From Tanytarsus gracilentus (lineage: Eukaryota > Arthropoda > Insecta > Diptera > Chironomidae), in NCBI GenBank assembly GCA_038502055.1, contig JAXRKN010000044.1, positions 10,995,501-11,059,500 on the forward strand: a stretch of 64,000 nt of DNA. Reading direction: 5' to 3'. The notes beneath the pieces were generated by a model. That model saw nothing but the letters and a program-made list of their open reading frames with translations. It had not been told where the DNA came from and searched no databases. The position numbers and the translations under genes were made by a program. How positions within the stretch are numbered: position 1 is the stretch's first letter; the number at the start of each line of letters is the position of its first letter. Below, piece after piece: positions 12,525 to 25,000 of the stretch.

Positions 12525-15500
12525 GATAAAAAACAAACATGACTAAATGAATTTTTTATGCTTTGGCAGCTCTCAATAAATATTTTGGTTTGGCATTAGA
12601 AGGTGAGCGAGAGAGGGAGCAGAATGTGAGAGGAAATAAAAATAGATTTTTGTTACAAATGAGACATAGGTGTGACATTAAGCTGAGGATTGAAATCAAA
12701 TAGCGACTTTTGAGGTGGGAGGATTTTTGCATTTGAAAAAAATCTATCTGACATTTTCTAACACATAAAAATGATTTTTAAAAAAATCTGTTCAAAATTT
12801 TAAAAATTCCCATCCCTCGTAAAAAATTTCTAATTTGAAGTTCTTGCGCAAATTCCTCCATCCACACACCAAATCAAGAGTACAAATTTCCAATTTGTTG
12901 CGGAAGAGACAAAGAAGCGTTTTAATATCGTCGAGAAAATTGAATCAATATCAAAAAGTGGATTTTTTCCTTTCTCTTATCATCATTCTATTTCGCTGCC
13001 ACATTGCATGCTCAATTGAATCCTTTCAAGTAACCTAGAAGAAGAAAATTCTCGTCTCATTCTCTCGAAATGGGATAAAATCGAAAAGTTTCCTTTTTCT
13101 TCTTCTTCGCACCGATGTGTTATTCGTCATGGGACCTTTTTCATCTCCAATGAATGATCAACAGTTGTAAAATTTGATAAATTCTTTTTTCAATTTTTAT
13201 GCTGGATTCAAATTGTTTAGGCAAGTTTTTGTCAAGGGAAGAAAGTTGAAAAGAATCTCAAAGTTTTAAAGAATTAAAAAGATTTAACGTATTTGAAATT
13301 TTTAGAGTTTTTAAATAATTTTAAATGAAACAATTTTCATGCTCAACTTCTTACATCAATGCGGGTCAAAAAATGGGAAAACTCAAATAAAATCCAAGGA
13401 CGATATGAAAATTTACTTTAATGCCAATTTTCGATTGAAAAACTTTCTTTTCTCAGCTCTTGTCAATTGAAATGGAAATTGATAGCAGCATCGAATCATA
13501 CAATGTAAATTTTCTCGAACTCATGTTTGCTAACTGTTTTCTCAATGTGTGTTATGAAGAAGAAGAAAGACGACTTTTGCTTGTGAAAATTGAATTTATG
13601 ATAGAAATTGTAATTTTTTGGGTTTGAACTTGTTACATTTTCTATAGATTAAAGCATGATCAGGAGCATGATAAATTTATAAGAGATTTAATTTTTTAAA
13701 GTTAGCCAATTTAAAGCCAAAAACATTATTCATTGCAGTTTTGTTATCATTATGACAATAAATTTCATGTGATTTGGGAATTCAAGCTCGTAAATTTTTA
13801 ACCTGAATATAAAAATCTTTAATTTTTTTATTTCCAATAAAATTTATTCAAACTGTCTCGTTTCCGTCACTTTTCAAGTTGTCCGTCAATCTTATCAGAT
13901 TTTTTTCCTATTAATTAAACCAAATTTTAGCTTTAGGGTTCAATTAAAAAAGCTCGTGTTGCCCTTGTAACTTTTTCCCCTCAATTTCATCTCATCAAAC
14001 GTCAGCAAACTCAATTTGAATTTTTTTGCTGTTTTTCGCCAAAAAAAATGTTTTGTCTTCTTTTTACTTTCATTCGAAAGCTTTTCTGTGTATTTAAATC
14101 GGGTCAGAAGAGTTCATGTGGAAATTTTCTCTCTCTCGCAGCATGAAGCTCAAAATCTCTCGGAAAATTTTCTCTCTCGGATGCTGCAATGAGAGAGAAA
14201 ATTTCTGTTTCATTATCAGCAGACACCAAAAAAGAAAATTTTTTCGACGACTTTTCAGTTTGTCTTCAAACTCTTTTCAACTCGGACGGATTTTTTCGGC
14301 GCGCTTTCGTGTATGCGAATAATATTTGGATAGTAAAATATAATAAAAGTCAGCCGATGAGATTTTTGCTGTTTTTTCTTGGTCGCAAAAAAATATATTT
14401 GCAATAATTAAACAATTTATTACGGTTCGCGAGACGAGCTTTCGGGCAAAACCTTATTAAGATTTTAGTGAAGAAGAAAAAAAGAGGAAAAAATTGTGAA
14501 AATTGAAATCTATTGGGAAAAATTCTCAAATAGAAGCAAGAAGAATAAAAGAAATGTGAATAAATTTTGGTGTACTTGGATGTGAATGCTAAAAAGTAAG
14601 AAGGCATGCAAATTTATTACATGGTGAAATATTACACTCACGGAACAAGTTGAGAATGGGAGATGAGATTATTTCCTTGGATTACTTCCCATGTGCCGAC
14701 AATATTTTTTATTTTTTTTTCACATCCACAAAATTGAGAGGAAACTCATGCGGGAAAAATTAAAAATTCATTATGGAAATGTTTACAACTTTTTGTTTCA
14801 ATTTCGTTTATTTTTGATAATTAGTTTGTGAAAAAATTTATTTATTTTTCAATCACAAAAATAAATTGTTTTCAACTCATTAAATTTTGATTTAAAAATT
14901 TGCAAATTATGTAAAGCAAAAAATTGATGAATGCAGTTTTAAATCAACATAAAAATTAGTTCGGAGGAAAAGTAAAATTTAATATTATCATGATCAAAGT
15001 CAGTAAATTAAAAGCTCAGTAATTAAAAATTTTAATAAACACAAAATATTTAAATTAAAATAATTTTTATTTTATTTATTTTTTAACTGGTAAAATTTAA
15101 TTAGAGTTTAAAATTTTTTTTAAATTCTGATTAATCTATTTTTTTGAAAATTAATTGTTTCACAATTTCAAATTTATTTTTGCTCACCTTCAAAATAGGA
15201 AAGGCGGTAATTAACATTTACACAGCCACGAAAAGTAATTAATTCAAAGTGATGTTATGCGTAAGAATTATTTTCTGAGAAAGATTTTGTGGTTTAGCTG
15301 TTCCAAGAGTTTTTTTTTTGAGAAATTTTTCTAATTAGCTAATTTGACTTTTGAGTGAAAGTAAACGTTTTGAGGAAAAAATTGTCTTATCAAGTTTTAG
15401 AATATTCCAAGAATTGCTTTTTCAAAAATGTCACAATATCTCGGAAGAGAATTTTTCATCGAAAGACATTAAAGCGATTAGCTTTAATCTCAATATTATT

Positions 15501-18500
15501 GAGCATTTTCCAGCTGTTGAATCTGACGTAAGAATCCAATTTGGAGCTTTTGAGAACTCAATTGCGAATCTTTTTTATCGCATAATCTGCAATTTAGCTT
15601 TAAAAATATTTTTTTTATAGAAGATTAAAAAAGTTCAATTCTTTTAATAGACAAAAATAAAGAAATTAAAAATAATCTTGATAAAAAAAATTAATTTTAA
15701 TCAAACATGTGCGTGATCAAATAATTGAAATATGTCAAAGACGTTGACGAAAAAAAAGAGAGCAGAGAAAGAGATAAAGCGAATGCTGGTCTTGACAAAT
15801 GTGTGTCACGAGTGCCATCATAAAAAGAATAAGAAAGAGGAATAAAAATTTCTCATATGAGGGGTTGAGTATGTGCATGCGAAAAAGCCTTGAAGACTAA
15901 TGTGTGAAGGAAATAAAAGTGTGAGGGGAGTGGAGATGAGTGAGATAATGTAATATAAAAAGAGAGAGAGCACAAGAGCTATTAATCGAAAGCTCATTTT
16001 CATGATGAAGATGAATAGTGAAGCAAGTACATACAATGGCATTAATGAGGGAATAAAGTGAGGCCATTAACACAACTTTCGCTACATAATAAAAATTTTC
16101 TATCAAGATTAAATGCTCTAATGTGCTCTTAAGTGTTCAAGTTATGTTCAATAATTTATCGATAATGTGAAATTGAAGATGGCATAAAAATTTAGAGACG
16201 CGAAAAATTTGGAGCATTTTTTTGTGAATTCCAATATTAAACTTAAATTTTTAGTCTTAAAATTTTGAATTTTTATTTTATACAAAAAATTTATATAAAA
16301 ATTAAATTTTCAACCCCTTGAAAAAATCTCTCGTCTACCTTTCAATTCTCTCTGTGCAAATTTATCTCATGTCATGAGCATTCAATCGCCGTGTTTTCAC
16401 TCTTGATGTTCTTTATCGATTTTTACACTCAACTCTCACTTTACTTTTTGAGTACTGACTAACTCATAAACAACCTCATCACATCACACACTTTTTAACG
16501 CGCTGTTAAGAATGAAGCAAGAAACCACGAAAGCAAGGTTGATGTTGGATTGTTTTTTTTTCAATAAAATTTTCTTTGTTGTATTTTGATTGAGAATAAA
16601 AAATTTCACAAAATTTTAATTATATTTCCATCCTTAATTTGGAGAATTAAAATAAATAAAAAAGTTTTCTATAAATTTTTGCCTCATTAAAAATTTAACA
16701 CTAACCACATTTTCTCCCTAACTTTAATAATTTTGCCAGCGTAAATTTTTCGAATTATAATAAATTCAAATTAATAAATAATTAGCGTAGCTCGTAGGTG
16801 AGATAACAGTAGGGAAAGATGTTAATCATATCGAGATCCTGATTATGTTAATTTTCAATGAACCTTTTCAATTAAAGAGAGAAAACGAAGAAATTGGTAA
16901 TGAAAATGGAATAAAAATTTGAAAAAAAAATCTCTTCAAGATTTTGATAAAAACTTCTTTACTTTTTTACAACCTTGAGTTAAATTTTTATCTCAAAAAC
17001 AACAAAAACATTTTTTCTATCTTCATTTTTTCAAAACCCACAAGAATTCAGTTGAAAGTAACTTAGAGATAGAGAGACTAGAAAGTACCGCGCGACGGTA
17101 ATGATGCTTATTAAAAAGTTTGCAATCTTATCTCTCAAATTGCATGATAAACAGCTCGGTATCAATTTCAGAAAAAGTATACGACGAATGTAAAAGTTTC
17201 AAGCTCGTTTACTCTCTTATCGTTCGTCTCTATTAGAAAGTTATTTCTCGTGCTGATGCTCCTTTGTGGTTGTGGTTTACGAAAGTAATCATGAAAGCAG
17301 TAAAAGCTCGCCACGTGATGTCGTTAATTAAAATATTAAATTTCAGTTTTTGACCCTACAGACAGCTTCGGAAAATTACATTTGTTGTACAAAGTTAAAA
17401 AAGTTTTTAATCAAATTATTTTCGTCGGAAAAATTTACAATGCACTCAAATCAATTTTTAAATTAAATCATGAGGGCAAAAAGGTTACAGCAGTCGTAAA
17501 ATGGTAAATTTAATTAATGTCGTTGAATTAATTTTCAGTGGATGAAAACTTTTTTAGAAATATTTTTTTCTCATCAATTTAAATTTATTTTCATCAAAAT
17601 TGAAAAAATTATTTTCCATTTTGGCTTGAAATGCGATGTAAATTATTATTCAAATCTATTCAAAACGTTGACAAGTATTTGAAATTCCACATTGAATTTA
17701 AATGAGGTCAAAGTTAAATAATTTTAGAATTTTTACATAATTGCGGTGGTAAATTAAAAAAATTAAAAATTAATTTTACTTAAAGATTTTTAAATTAAAA
17801 TTAATATTTATTAATTTTTAAATAAAATTTTTTATTTTATGTTCGTGAATTCGTGATTAAAACTTACCTGAGTTCTTTCAAAAATCACCATAATCAATCT
17901 CACAAATTAATTTTTTTGCTCTTTAAAAATTTTCACTCCAAATTTAACAACAACAAAAGACGGAATTACCTCGCAAATTATTCATGTAAAACCGTCGTTG
18001 GAAGTTTTTTGTCATAAAAATTTTCCCCATAAATTTCTCGCTTTTGTATTTGCTCAATACACACAAAAAAAATTACGAATGCGGGCAGAATGAGCAGATC
18101 ATAGAGAAAATAATGAAATTAACTTTTAAAGAAAAAAGTCTTACCAACTAAAAGACATCCCACGGATTATTTTGTCGCACTTCTCTGAAATGCCGTGAAT
18201 GTGAAGGAGGGACTGCGGACCGAATGAACAAGTGACATCAAAAGATTCTTTTATTTCTCACGGTCCTCCTTTTTTTGAAGAAACAGAGTGAAAATAATAA
18301 AAATAATGAGTCGCTTGAAGGAAAAACGACACTCAAAGAAAAGAGAGGTATTAAAAATTTAAATTGGAGTGTCCAAAAATTATTTCAAAGTTTACTATTT
18401 AAAAAGTTTGTCTTTTTTCTTCTGGTTTGTTAAAGAGGGAAAAAATGAGTTCTAAAGTTTTTGGAATTAAATAACTTAGGACTAGTAAAAATCCCATAAT

Positions 18501-20173
18501 TTTATTTTACCTAATTTGTAATCAAAATGTGAAAATACTTTACAGAAATTTTTTCAAAAAAAATCCTAACACAAATTTGTGTCGTGTTTGAACTGGATTA
18601 AACACAACCAGAACAATTTACTCTCACTCTCTACAGTGTCATGGCAATAAACTTTCATCCTCCTGTAAATTCACATATTTTTACTTATGTACTCTCTCTC
18701 TTTCAAACGACAACATTATTGTGGAGCTTTCTTTGAGCTCACGGGCTGGGCTGCATAAAGTCTCCGAAAGAGAGAAAGAAAAAAAAACAATTTTCGAGAT
18801 AATTTATGGCGATACTTTTTTAAGTCGCAATCGTTATCGTAGAGTGTGGGGATGAGAAGAGTAAAAACTTTTTTATTTTCATCCAATTTTTTTCTTCTTC
18901 TTTTCTCTCATGCTATGCTGTAAATCTAAGTAAATAAATTGCTGGAAAAGTGCAGAGAAAACACATTGGTTTAACTTCTGATGGTGTTCCATGTGCCTCG
19001 AATGTCTTCGGGTTATGAGCACCACATAAATACCATTAAATCCGAATGTATCGGAAGTGGATGCGAGCTAGTTGCTTTGTTTTATTGCTCTCAGGCCACA
19101 CACCACTAAACTCCTCATAATATTCATGAGCTTTTTTAGATTCGAGGGGTTTGAAACTCTTTTGTAAATATTTTTGTGTCTCTTCCAAAGTCACTTAATT
19201 CCGCTTTTATGTTCACTCCAACACTTCCTTTAAATATACAGTCCTCATGATAATATCGCACACTCAACAAATAAAACTGAATAATGAATACACAAAGGAT
19301 GAATTTCCAAATGTCTGCTACACAAATAATAGTCGGAAAAAAATGCAAAAAAAGCCTTCGAGGCGTTCTTAAAATTGCCATGTTTATTCAATGGCACACA
19401 AAAAAAGGGAACTAAATAAAAACTTCTTTGATTTGAAATTCAAATTTAATTCACTTCGAACCACTCACACATAACATCTCGAGGCAGTACAGCATTAACA
19501 CATAATAAAAGTGAAAGAATGTCGAAGAGGTGCGATGATAAAAAGGAAAAGTTTTCATTTCACTCCCGTTGCGCTATAAATAAATTTTTTCTATCTGAAT
19601 GCTAATGAAAGTGACTCGATCGTACCCTTGTGCGTTGTTGGCGTATAAAATTGGATTAAAAGTAATTTTTGGAAAGTGTTTTGTGAAGTCATCCATCAAG
19701 AAGGGATGCCGAGTTTTAAGAATATGCTTGAGGAAGTTGGTTTTATTAACTCGAGATCTCAAATTTCACGGTAAATTTGAAAGTAATGTTTGATCTTGAA
19801 TCAACATTTTAACATCAATATTTTAATGAAATTTTTCTTGTTTTCTCTTATTCATGCAACATAACTCGCATCATTATTCCATCCTTATTCTTAACCCTTA
19901 ATAATCCAATATTTCTCCATTTACTCTTCTTCTTCGCCTTTTGTCAATTCAGCTCTCAGCTATCACTCGGATGGCTGTATGGAATGACTTTGTGCCATCG
20001 CATAGTTCACAGTTGTGGTCGAGGGATTATCGTCTTTCTTTCTCACAAATATATTCTTTCAAGCAGAGCGGTATGGTTTGACATTCCTCAAATTGCTTAT
20101 CGAGTCAACGAAGTCAAATTACAATTTTTCATCTCTCTTCTTTGAGCATTGAATTAAAGCTAAGTAAAGCTCA

Positions 20174-21350
20174 TTTTTTGATTATATATCGTTTATTGAC
20201 AGAACACTGATGATTTACAGATCATATTGTGTTATAGCCATCTTTAGAATTTAATTTTCAAGTCTTTTAAGAATCTCGGGATTGCCTTTATATCTTTGAT
20301 GTCCGCTGGTGATGCTAGGAGTTTTCCAAAGTTGGATAGTCTTCTAGTTCTTAGAGCTGGACATTCGCACAGAATATGCTTTGCAGTTTCCTTGTCGCGA
20401 TAGCAGAGTCTGCAGATCGCGCTCTCCACTAGTCCAATCTTGTTTAGATGGTAATTCATTAAACCATGACCAGTGATAAAGTGAGTCACTAGTCTTACGT
20501 CTTGTCTGCTCAGCTTGAGAAGATCTTCAGTTCTTCTTTTATCAATTTTACCCATCATTTCTTTTGATTGCCTTTGGTCCATTGTGTTAGACCAGAGCTT
20601 TTTGAACTTTTCTTCTGTGTATGAGCTGATTGTTGATTTCACCAGACTATGTGCGACTGGGAGATCAAGATCAGCGGTTGTTTCATTTACCTTTTCTTTG
20701 GCTAGTTCGTCAGCTCTTTCATTACCTTCGATGCCACAATGACTCGGAACCCAAGTGAGTGTTACCTCATTAGAACTTCCGAGAGACTGAAGCTTCTTAA
20801 GGCAACTCCAGACAGTTTTAGAACTAATCTTGTTATTCATTAATGCTTTTAGTGCCGCTTGACTGTCTGAGCAAATGACAATATTACTATTATCAATTCT
20901 TCTTTTTAGACATTCATCGACACAGAGCTCTATTGCTTTAACCTCTGCCTGAAATACAGTCGCACTTTGTCCAACATTGATCGAAAGACCAACATTGTAA
21001 GTAGCGTTGTAAACTCCAGAACCAGTGCTGATATCTGATTTTGAGCCATCGGTAAACCAAGTGATTCGGTCATCTGCTTCTTTGTAATCTTCAACATCAA
21101 CTTCATCACGGTTTTTGATGACCACGTTGAAAGAATGTTGAAACTCGTAAGAAGGAATCATTCTGTCTGATTCCTTCCAAAGACTTTTCCTTTTGTCTAA
21201 TACTTTATTTAGCTCTGTGTGCCCCGAGATTTTATAGCGATCTACCCACATTCCAATTGAAGCTAATCTGAGCGCCGTTAAAGTTGCCACCTCCTCAATT
21301 TTTAGGTGAAGAGGTGTTAAATTAAAGGGAGTATGGGGGGGAGGATGTAA
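20174..21350 (-). mobile_element. 5'-truncated non-LTR retrotransposon (LINE with RNase H)
   Basis: The minus strand carries the 3' end of a LINE ORF2, then a short 3' UTR. On the minus strand the UTR holds AATAAA (plus 20192-20197) and a short A run at the end (plus 20174-20179). The 5' part (endonuclease and reverse transcriptase) is absent, as usual for dead-on-arrival LINE insertions. An RNase H domain plus terminal Cys/His motif fits the I/R1/LOA/Outcast/Jockey group; the clade cannot be fixed without the reverse transcriptase. The 5' boundary falls in a low-complexity zone near 21350. Confidence 0.85.
20244..21350 (-). CDS. LINE ORF2 C-terminus: RNase H domain and zinc-knuckle-like motif (partial)
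   Basis: The minus-strand frame stays open from about 21350 to the stop at 20244-20246. Seen in order: the end of the reverse-transcriptase thumb region (IEEVATLTALRLAS), then a type I RNase H domain with its four acidic catalytic residues, D in WFTDGSKS, E in FQAEVKAIELC, D in CSDSQAALKAL and D in NERADELA, plus the WVPSHCGIEGN motif. It ends with CRLCYRDKETAKHILCEC, the Cys/His motif common at the end of such ORFs. RNase H removes RNA from the RNA-DNA hybrid during reverse transcription. No in-frame stop breaks this part, so the copy is fairly young. An apparent start at 21290 is a GTG inside the frame; the true start is missing. Confidence 0.88.
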   Translation of the reverse strand, partial: LHPPPHTPFNLTPLHLKIEEVATLTALRLASIGMWVDRYKISGHTELNKVLDKRKSLWKESDRMIPSYEFQHSFNVVIKNRDEVDVEDYKEADDRITWFTDGSKSDISTGSGVYNATYNVGLSINVGQSATVFQAEVKAIELCVDECLKRRIDNSNIVICSDSQAALKALMNNKISSKTVWSCLKKLQSLGSSNEVTLTWVPSHCGIEGNERADELAKEKVNETTADLDLPVAHSLVKSTISSYTEEKFKKLWSNTMDQRQSKEMMGKIDKRRTEDLLKLSRQDVRLVTHFITGHGLMNYHLNKIGLVESAICRLCYRDKETAKHILCECPALRTRRLSNFGKLLASPADIKDIKAIPRFLKDLKIKF

Positions 21351-21425
21351 ATTTTTAAAATTTTGGGTTTTTTTTTTTTTTTCAAAAAAGGAAAAAAAAT
21401 TTTTTTAAAAATAAAAATGGAAGGG
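21351..21425. repeat. Homopolymer-rich low-complexity tract at the LINE 5' break
   Basis: Runs of T, A and G follow directly upstream of the LINE frame (long T run near 21367-21381, G runs near 21335-21342 and 21423-21429). Such runs are unusual even for this AT-rich window. They may mark the truncation junction or a poor consensus in the assembly. Confidence 0.5.
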
Positions 21426-21901
21426 GGGGCGCAAAATTTTTCTATCTCGTATCTTTTAATATATGTCTTTTTTCTGTTTTTTTAAAATTTTGATTTCCTT
21501 TTACCATTATATTTGTGCTCTTGTGGTCGATGTCAAAATCTCAGTTATCTCCTTACAAGTCAGCGGGTGCCTTGTGTGATTTAAAAATTAGTTGGTATGA
21601 TTCAAAGAAAATTCTTGATTTAAAATTAATTGATCTATTTTAATAGGAAAGGAGCGAGATAATTGACCTAGGCTTCTCCTCCCATCACTTCTCAATCTAC
21701 AAAAATCTTCCACTCTGAAATTCATAAATAATGCTCGTGTAAAACAGCAAATACAAATTTTATAGTAAAAATTCGACAAAAAATAATTTTTAGACAGAAT
21801 TTCGAAATATTTATTGATTTTTGAGGTAAAGAGAGAAAGGATAAACAAATTCAATTTTAAGAAATTCACTTTTTTATTTAAAGCCATGATAAGATTTGAT
21901 T

Positions 21902-22075
21902 TTAATTTGAAATGGCAGCCGAGTTTTCACCGACACTTCCATTAGCTTTTGTTTTTGACTCTAAATGGGCAGCCGTCAAAGCGTCACATCCCATAACAAC
22001 ATCTTGATTTAAAGTATTTACCTGATTGCTCGAGTTAATTTGCAATGAGATTCCTGTCGTACCCCCAGCTTGAGG
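21902..22075 (-). CDS. Coding-like patch, possible terminal exon (unassigned)
   Basis: On the minus strand a frame ending at 21902 has balanced composition (for example LTAAHLESKTKANGSVGEN), unlike the upstream part of the same frame, which is low complexity. A CAG/GTAAAT donor-like site lies inside it near 22019-22024. The opposite strand also reads plausibly from an ATG at 21911 (begins MAAEFSPTLPLAF, 31 codons), so even the strand is uncertain. Local GC content is above its surroundings. No family was recognised. Confidence 0.18.
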   Translation of the reverse strand, partial: PQAGGTTGISLQINSSNQVNTLNQDVVMGCDALTAAHLESKTKANGSVGENSAAISN

Positions 22076-22079
22076 GCAT

Positions 22080-25000
22080 TTTTTGATTGAGATAAGATGA
22101 TTTTTTGAGAGGAAAAATTGATTTTTTTTAAGAACTTCCTGGAAAAAAATAAACAATTTTGAATTTCCAGATATTTTTTGAGTTAAACTTTTTTCTATAG
22201 TATAAAATGCACATTGCAAGTTTTTACATAAAATAATCTCGTAAAACTTTTTTGGACATGACCAGGTGTGCGGATTTGATAGTAATTTTATTTGTTTCTC
22301 CTTCAACTAAACCATAAAAAGATCCATGAGTGCAATTTATGTGAAATTTTTTATTCCTCTTTTTTGTCTCATCCGGCCTTACCATCAATCTCTTTCAATG
22401 TGAGCTATTGTTCGACAAATTGAATAATTTTTTCGATATGATATCGACACTGTGTGATAAATGTCATTAAATTATGTTCGACTAGCAGTTGTGTCATGCT
22501 GAATGAAAAAAGAAAATTTAATGCCAAACCCTCATCTGGCACATTTACTCACTCGAATGAGATGAGACCGAAAAACAAAGTGAAATAAGGTGGAAAAGGG
22601 AGGTAATGAAATATGTTCAGAGAGCATCCAAAAAAGTGTCGCAAAATGGACTTCACTCCTTCTTATGGTTATTTTTTTACGACAAATTAAGATTTCCATC
22701 TCTATTTCTGATTCTCAACATTGACCTTTCCATTTTCCTTATTATTCCATCACTGATTGAATTATCTTCGGCAGGAAGAGTGAGGTTGATGATGATGATA
22801 CTGCTAATGTTGTTGTGGATAGTGGAGGGTGGGTGTGTTTGAGATGAAAAAGGTCTATGTATGTGGACATTTCTGCTGGTTTTATAATAATAACTTTTTT
22901 TCAAAGGCTGCTCTAAATAAAATGGGAAATTTTTCTTTGACGACACAGAAATTTATAAAAAAAAATTTTACACCCCTTGGATTTTAAAAAATACCGCAAT
23001 CTTTTTTTAAAACCCCAGAAGTGATCAACTGATCCATGTAAAATTCTTTCAAATTCCCATAAAATCCTTTAAAGTCAACATAAAAAACATTTTACATCAC
23101 ATGTTCGTCACACAAAAAAGTCTTCTAAAAGGTTCTTTGAGCAATCCCCTAATGACAGATAATACCCTTAGCAATTTTAGATGAGGATGCTGTCATTACG
23201 AATGATAAGCTCAGTGGATCAAAAGGATGAAATATCCATCTATAAGGCAATATTGAAAGAAATTTATGTGCTGATTCGTTTCCTCTCGTGGCGAGGTTTT
23301 CAGGAAATGTTAAGGAGATTTACTCAACTCCCTAACATAGTATTCAATTGCTTCCGGTTGTGACTCTGTAAAAGTGCAATAAATTCACATTTAAATAACT
23401 ATAATGAGGAGAAAAAAATTTATATGCCTTATGGGGGGAGTTGAAATGACCATTAAGTAATGTTCGGTTCGACCACTCAAATTACATTTTCATACACCGC
23501 CATTAAGCGCACTTGGCGCTGATTTTTCCCTTCTCTACGCCACGCACGTTTTCGCCGTTTTAATTATCTTTCAAATAATTATTTGGGGAAGGAGCTGAGG
23601 GAGCAATTTAGTATGAAATGAGGTAGTAAATAAATTATAATCATTTGTGAAAGACGGTGAGGCAATTAATAAGGCATGATGCGATGTTTTTTCATCCTTA
23701 TCCGACTCCACACGATTTTTTAATTGCTTTTGAGACATAAAATACTCGAAAAAGTTTTTATTTTTAAACAGAGTGAATTTTTTTTAGTGCTGCAACATTC
23801 TTTCGCAACAACCTCCCGTGAGATCTTTTTCTTAAACCTCGTCAAAGCAAAGTGTGTTGCGAAAACTCACACGAAGTGCAGAAAGAATATAAGGGTGGAA
23901 AATTAAAAAATTTTGAGCTTTAAAAAATTAAGTTTTGAGAAAAATTTTAATCAAAATTGATAAAAATATCTCAAATTTTTTTTAAATTTCCCACCTATGG
24001 ACACAGAATAAAATTTCGTTAATATTTTTTGTTACCTAAAAAAATTCATCTAAAATTTAAATTTAACGTATTTAAAAAATTCAAAAAAATTTCACATCCA
24101 TACATATCAATTTGAAATAACCTTTAGACAAATTTCTTCCCAATCTGAGTCCTAAATGTTCACAATCATCCTCTCATGCGGATATTTGGTAAAGAAAATG
24201 AAAACATGAAGCTTGAATTTCGACAAGCTGCGACCTTTTTCAAATACCTACAAGTTCTCTGATACAGAAAATCCAATTGAGACTTAAAATGTTCTAAAAT
24301 TAGGCATTTGAAATTCAATAAAGCCGAAGCGATGAAATGAGTTCTAATTCGAGCTTTGCAACTTCTTTAAGCTCTCCCTTCAGTCTCTTTATGATAAAGA
24401 TTTATGAAAGGTTCATTATCACCCTCCTCGTTTCCTCTAATTGACACCTCGCTGCAGCCAAAATAGAATTTGATCAAAATCTTTGCTTATCTTTTTACAA
24501 CTTACACATAAAACTTTTAATACCCTTAGCAGCACTCACGAAGACGCTTAACGATCCCTTTTTAAAGCTTTTTTGACCTTAACATAGAAAAAAGTTTGAG
24601 GGTGAAATTTTTTGATTTAATATCAAGGTCTTGATTAAAGAGAGTTTTATGATAACGGCTTGAAAGGGTTGGAATTAAGGGAAATATAAAATATGGATGA
24701 TAAAAATCTTCATAAATCAAAAATTTTATGAAAAAAAATGCTAAAGCTGCCAAACTCGTTCAAATGATTAAATGTTGCCCTCAATAACTTGACACTTCTG
24801 CCACCATAAATATTCATCATCATTTTTATAAATAAGCTACCAGTTTAATCCCTGATGACATTTCTCTCTCCCCACCTTAAAAACCAATTTCACATTCACC
24901 TTCCACTCTTTCGACGCCTCTAAGCTCTCTAACGTAAAATTGCTTGCCATTAAATTATTCTCTTCACACACATTCGAACTCCAACCCCCGCAACTTTCAT

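Larger units (their letters stand above)
7789..20173. other. Long intergenic region, no convincing gene
   Basis: About 12.4 kb of AT-rich sequence between the RING-CH gene and the LINE fragment. Every open frame is short and has low-complexity F/K/N/I/S composition, except the marginal frame at 12321-12524. No tRNA-like fold, long tandem array or inverted repeat was recognised. The upstream promoter, enhancers or 5' noncoding exons of the large dipeptidase-like gene could lie here, but nothing in the sequence proves it. Confidence 0.5.

Noticed and set aside
15351..15620. 89-codon plus-strand frame
   Set aside because: Starts at a TTG, ends in an F/L/I-rich stretch, and has no family resemblance or flanking exon.
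22677..22946. 89-codon minus-strand frame
   Set aside because: Rich in S, N, I and H from simple ATG/ATT-type repeats; no domain.
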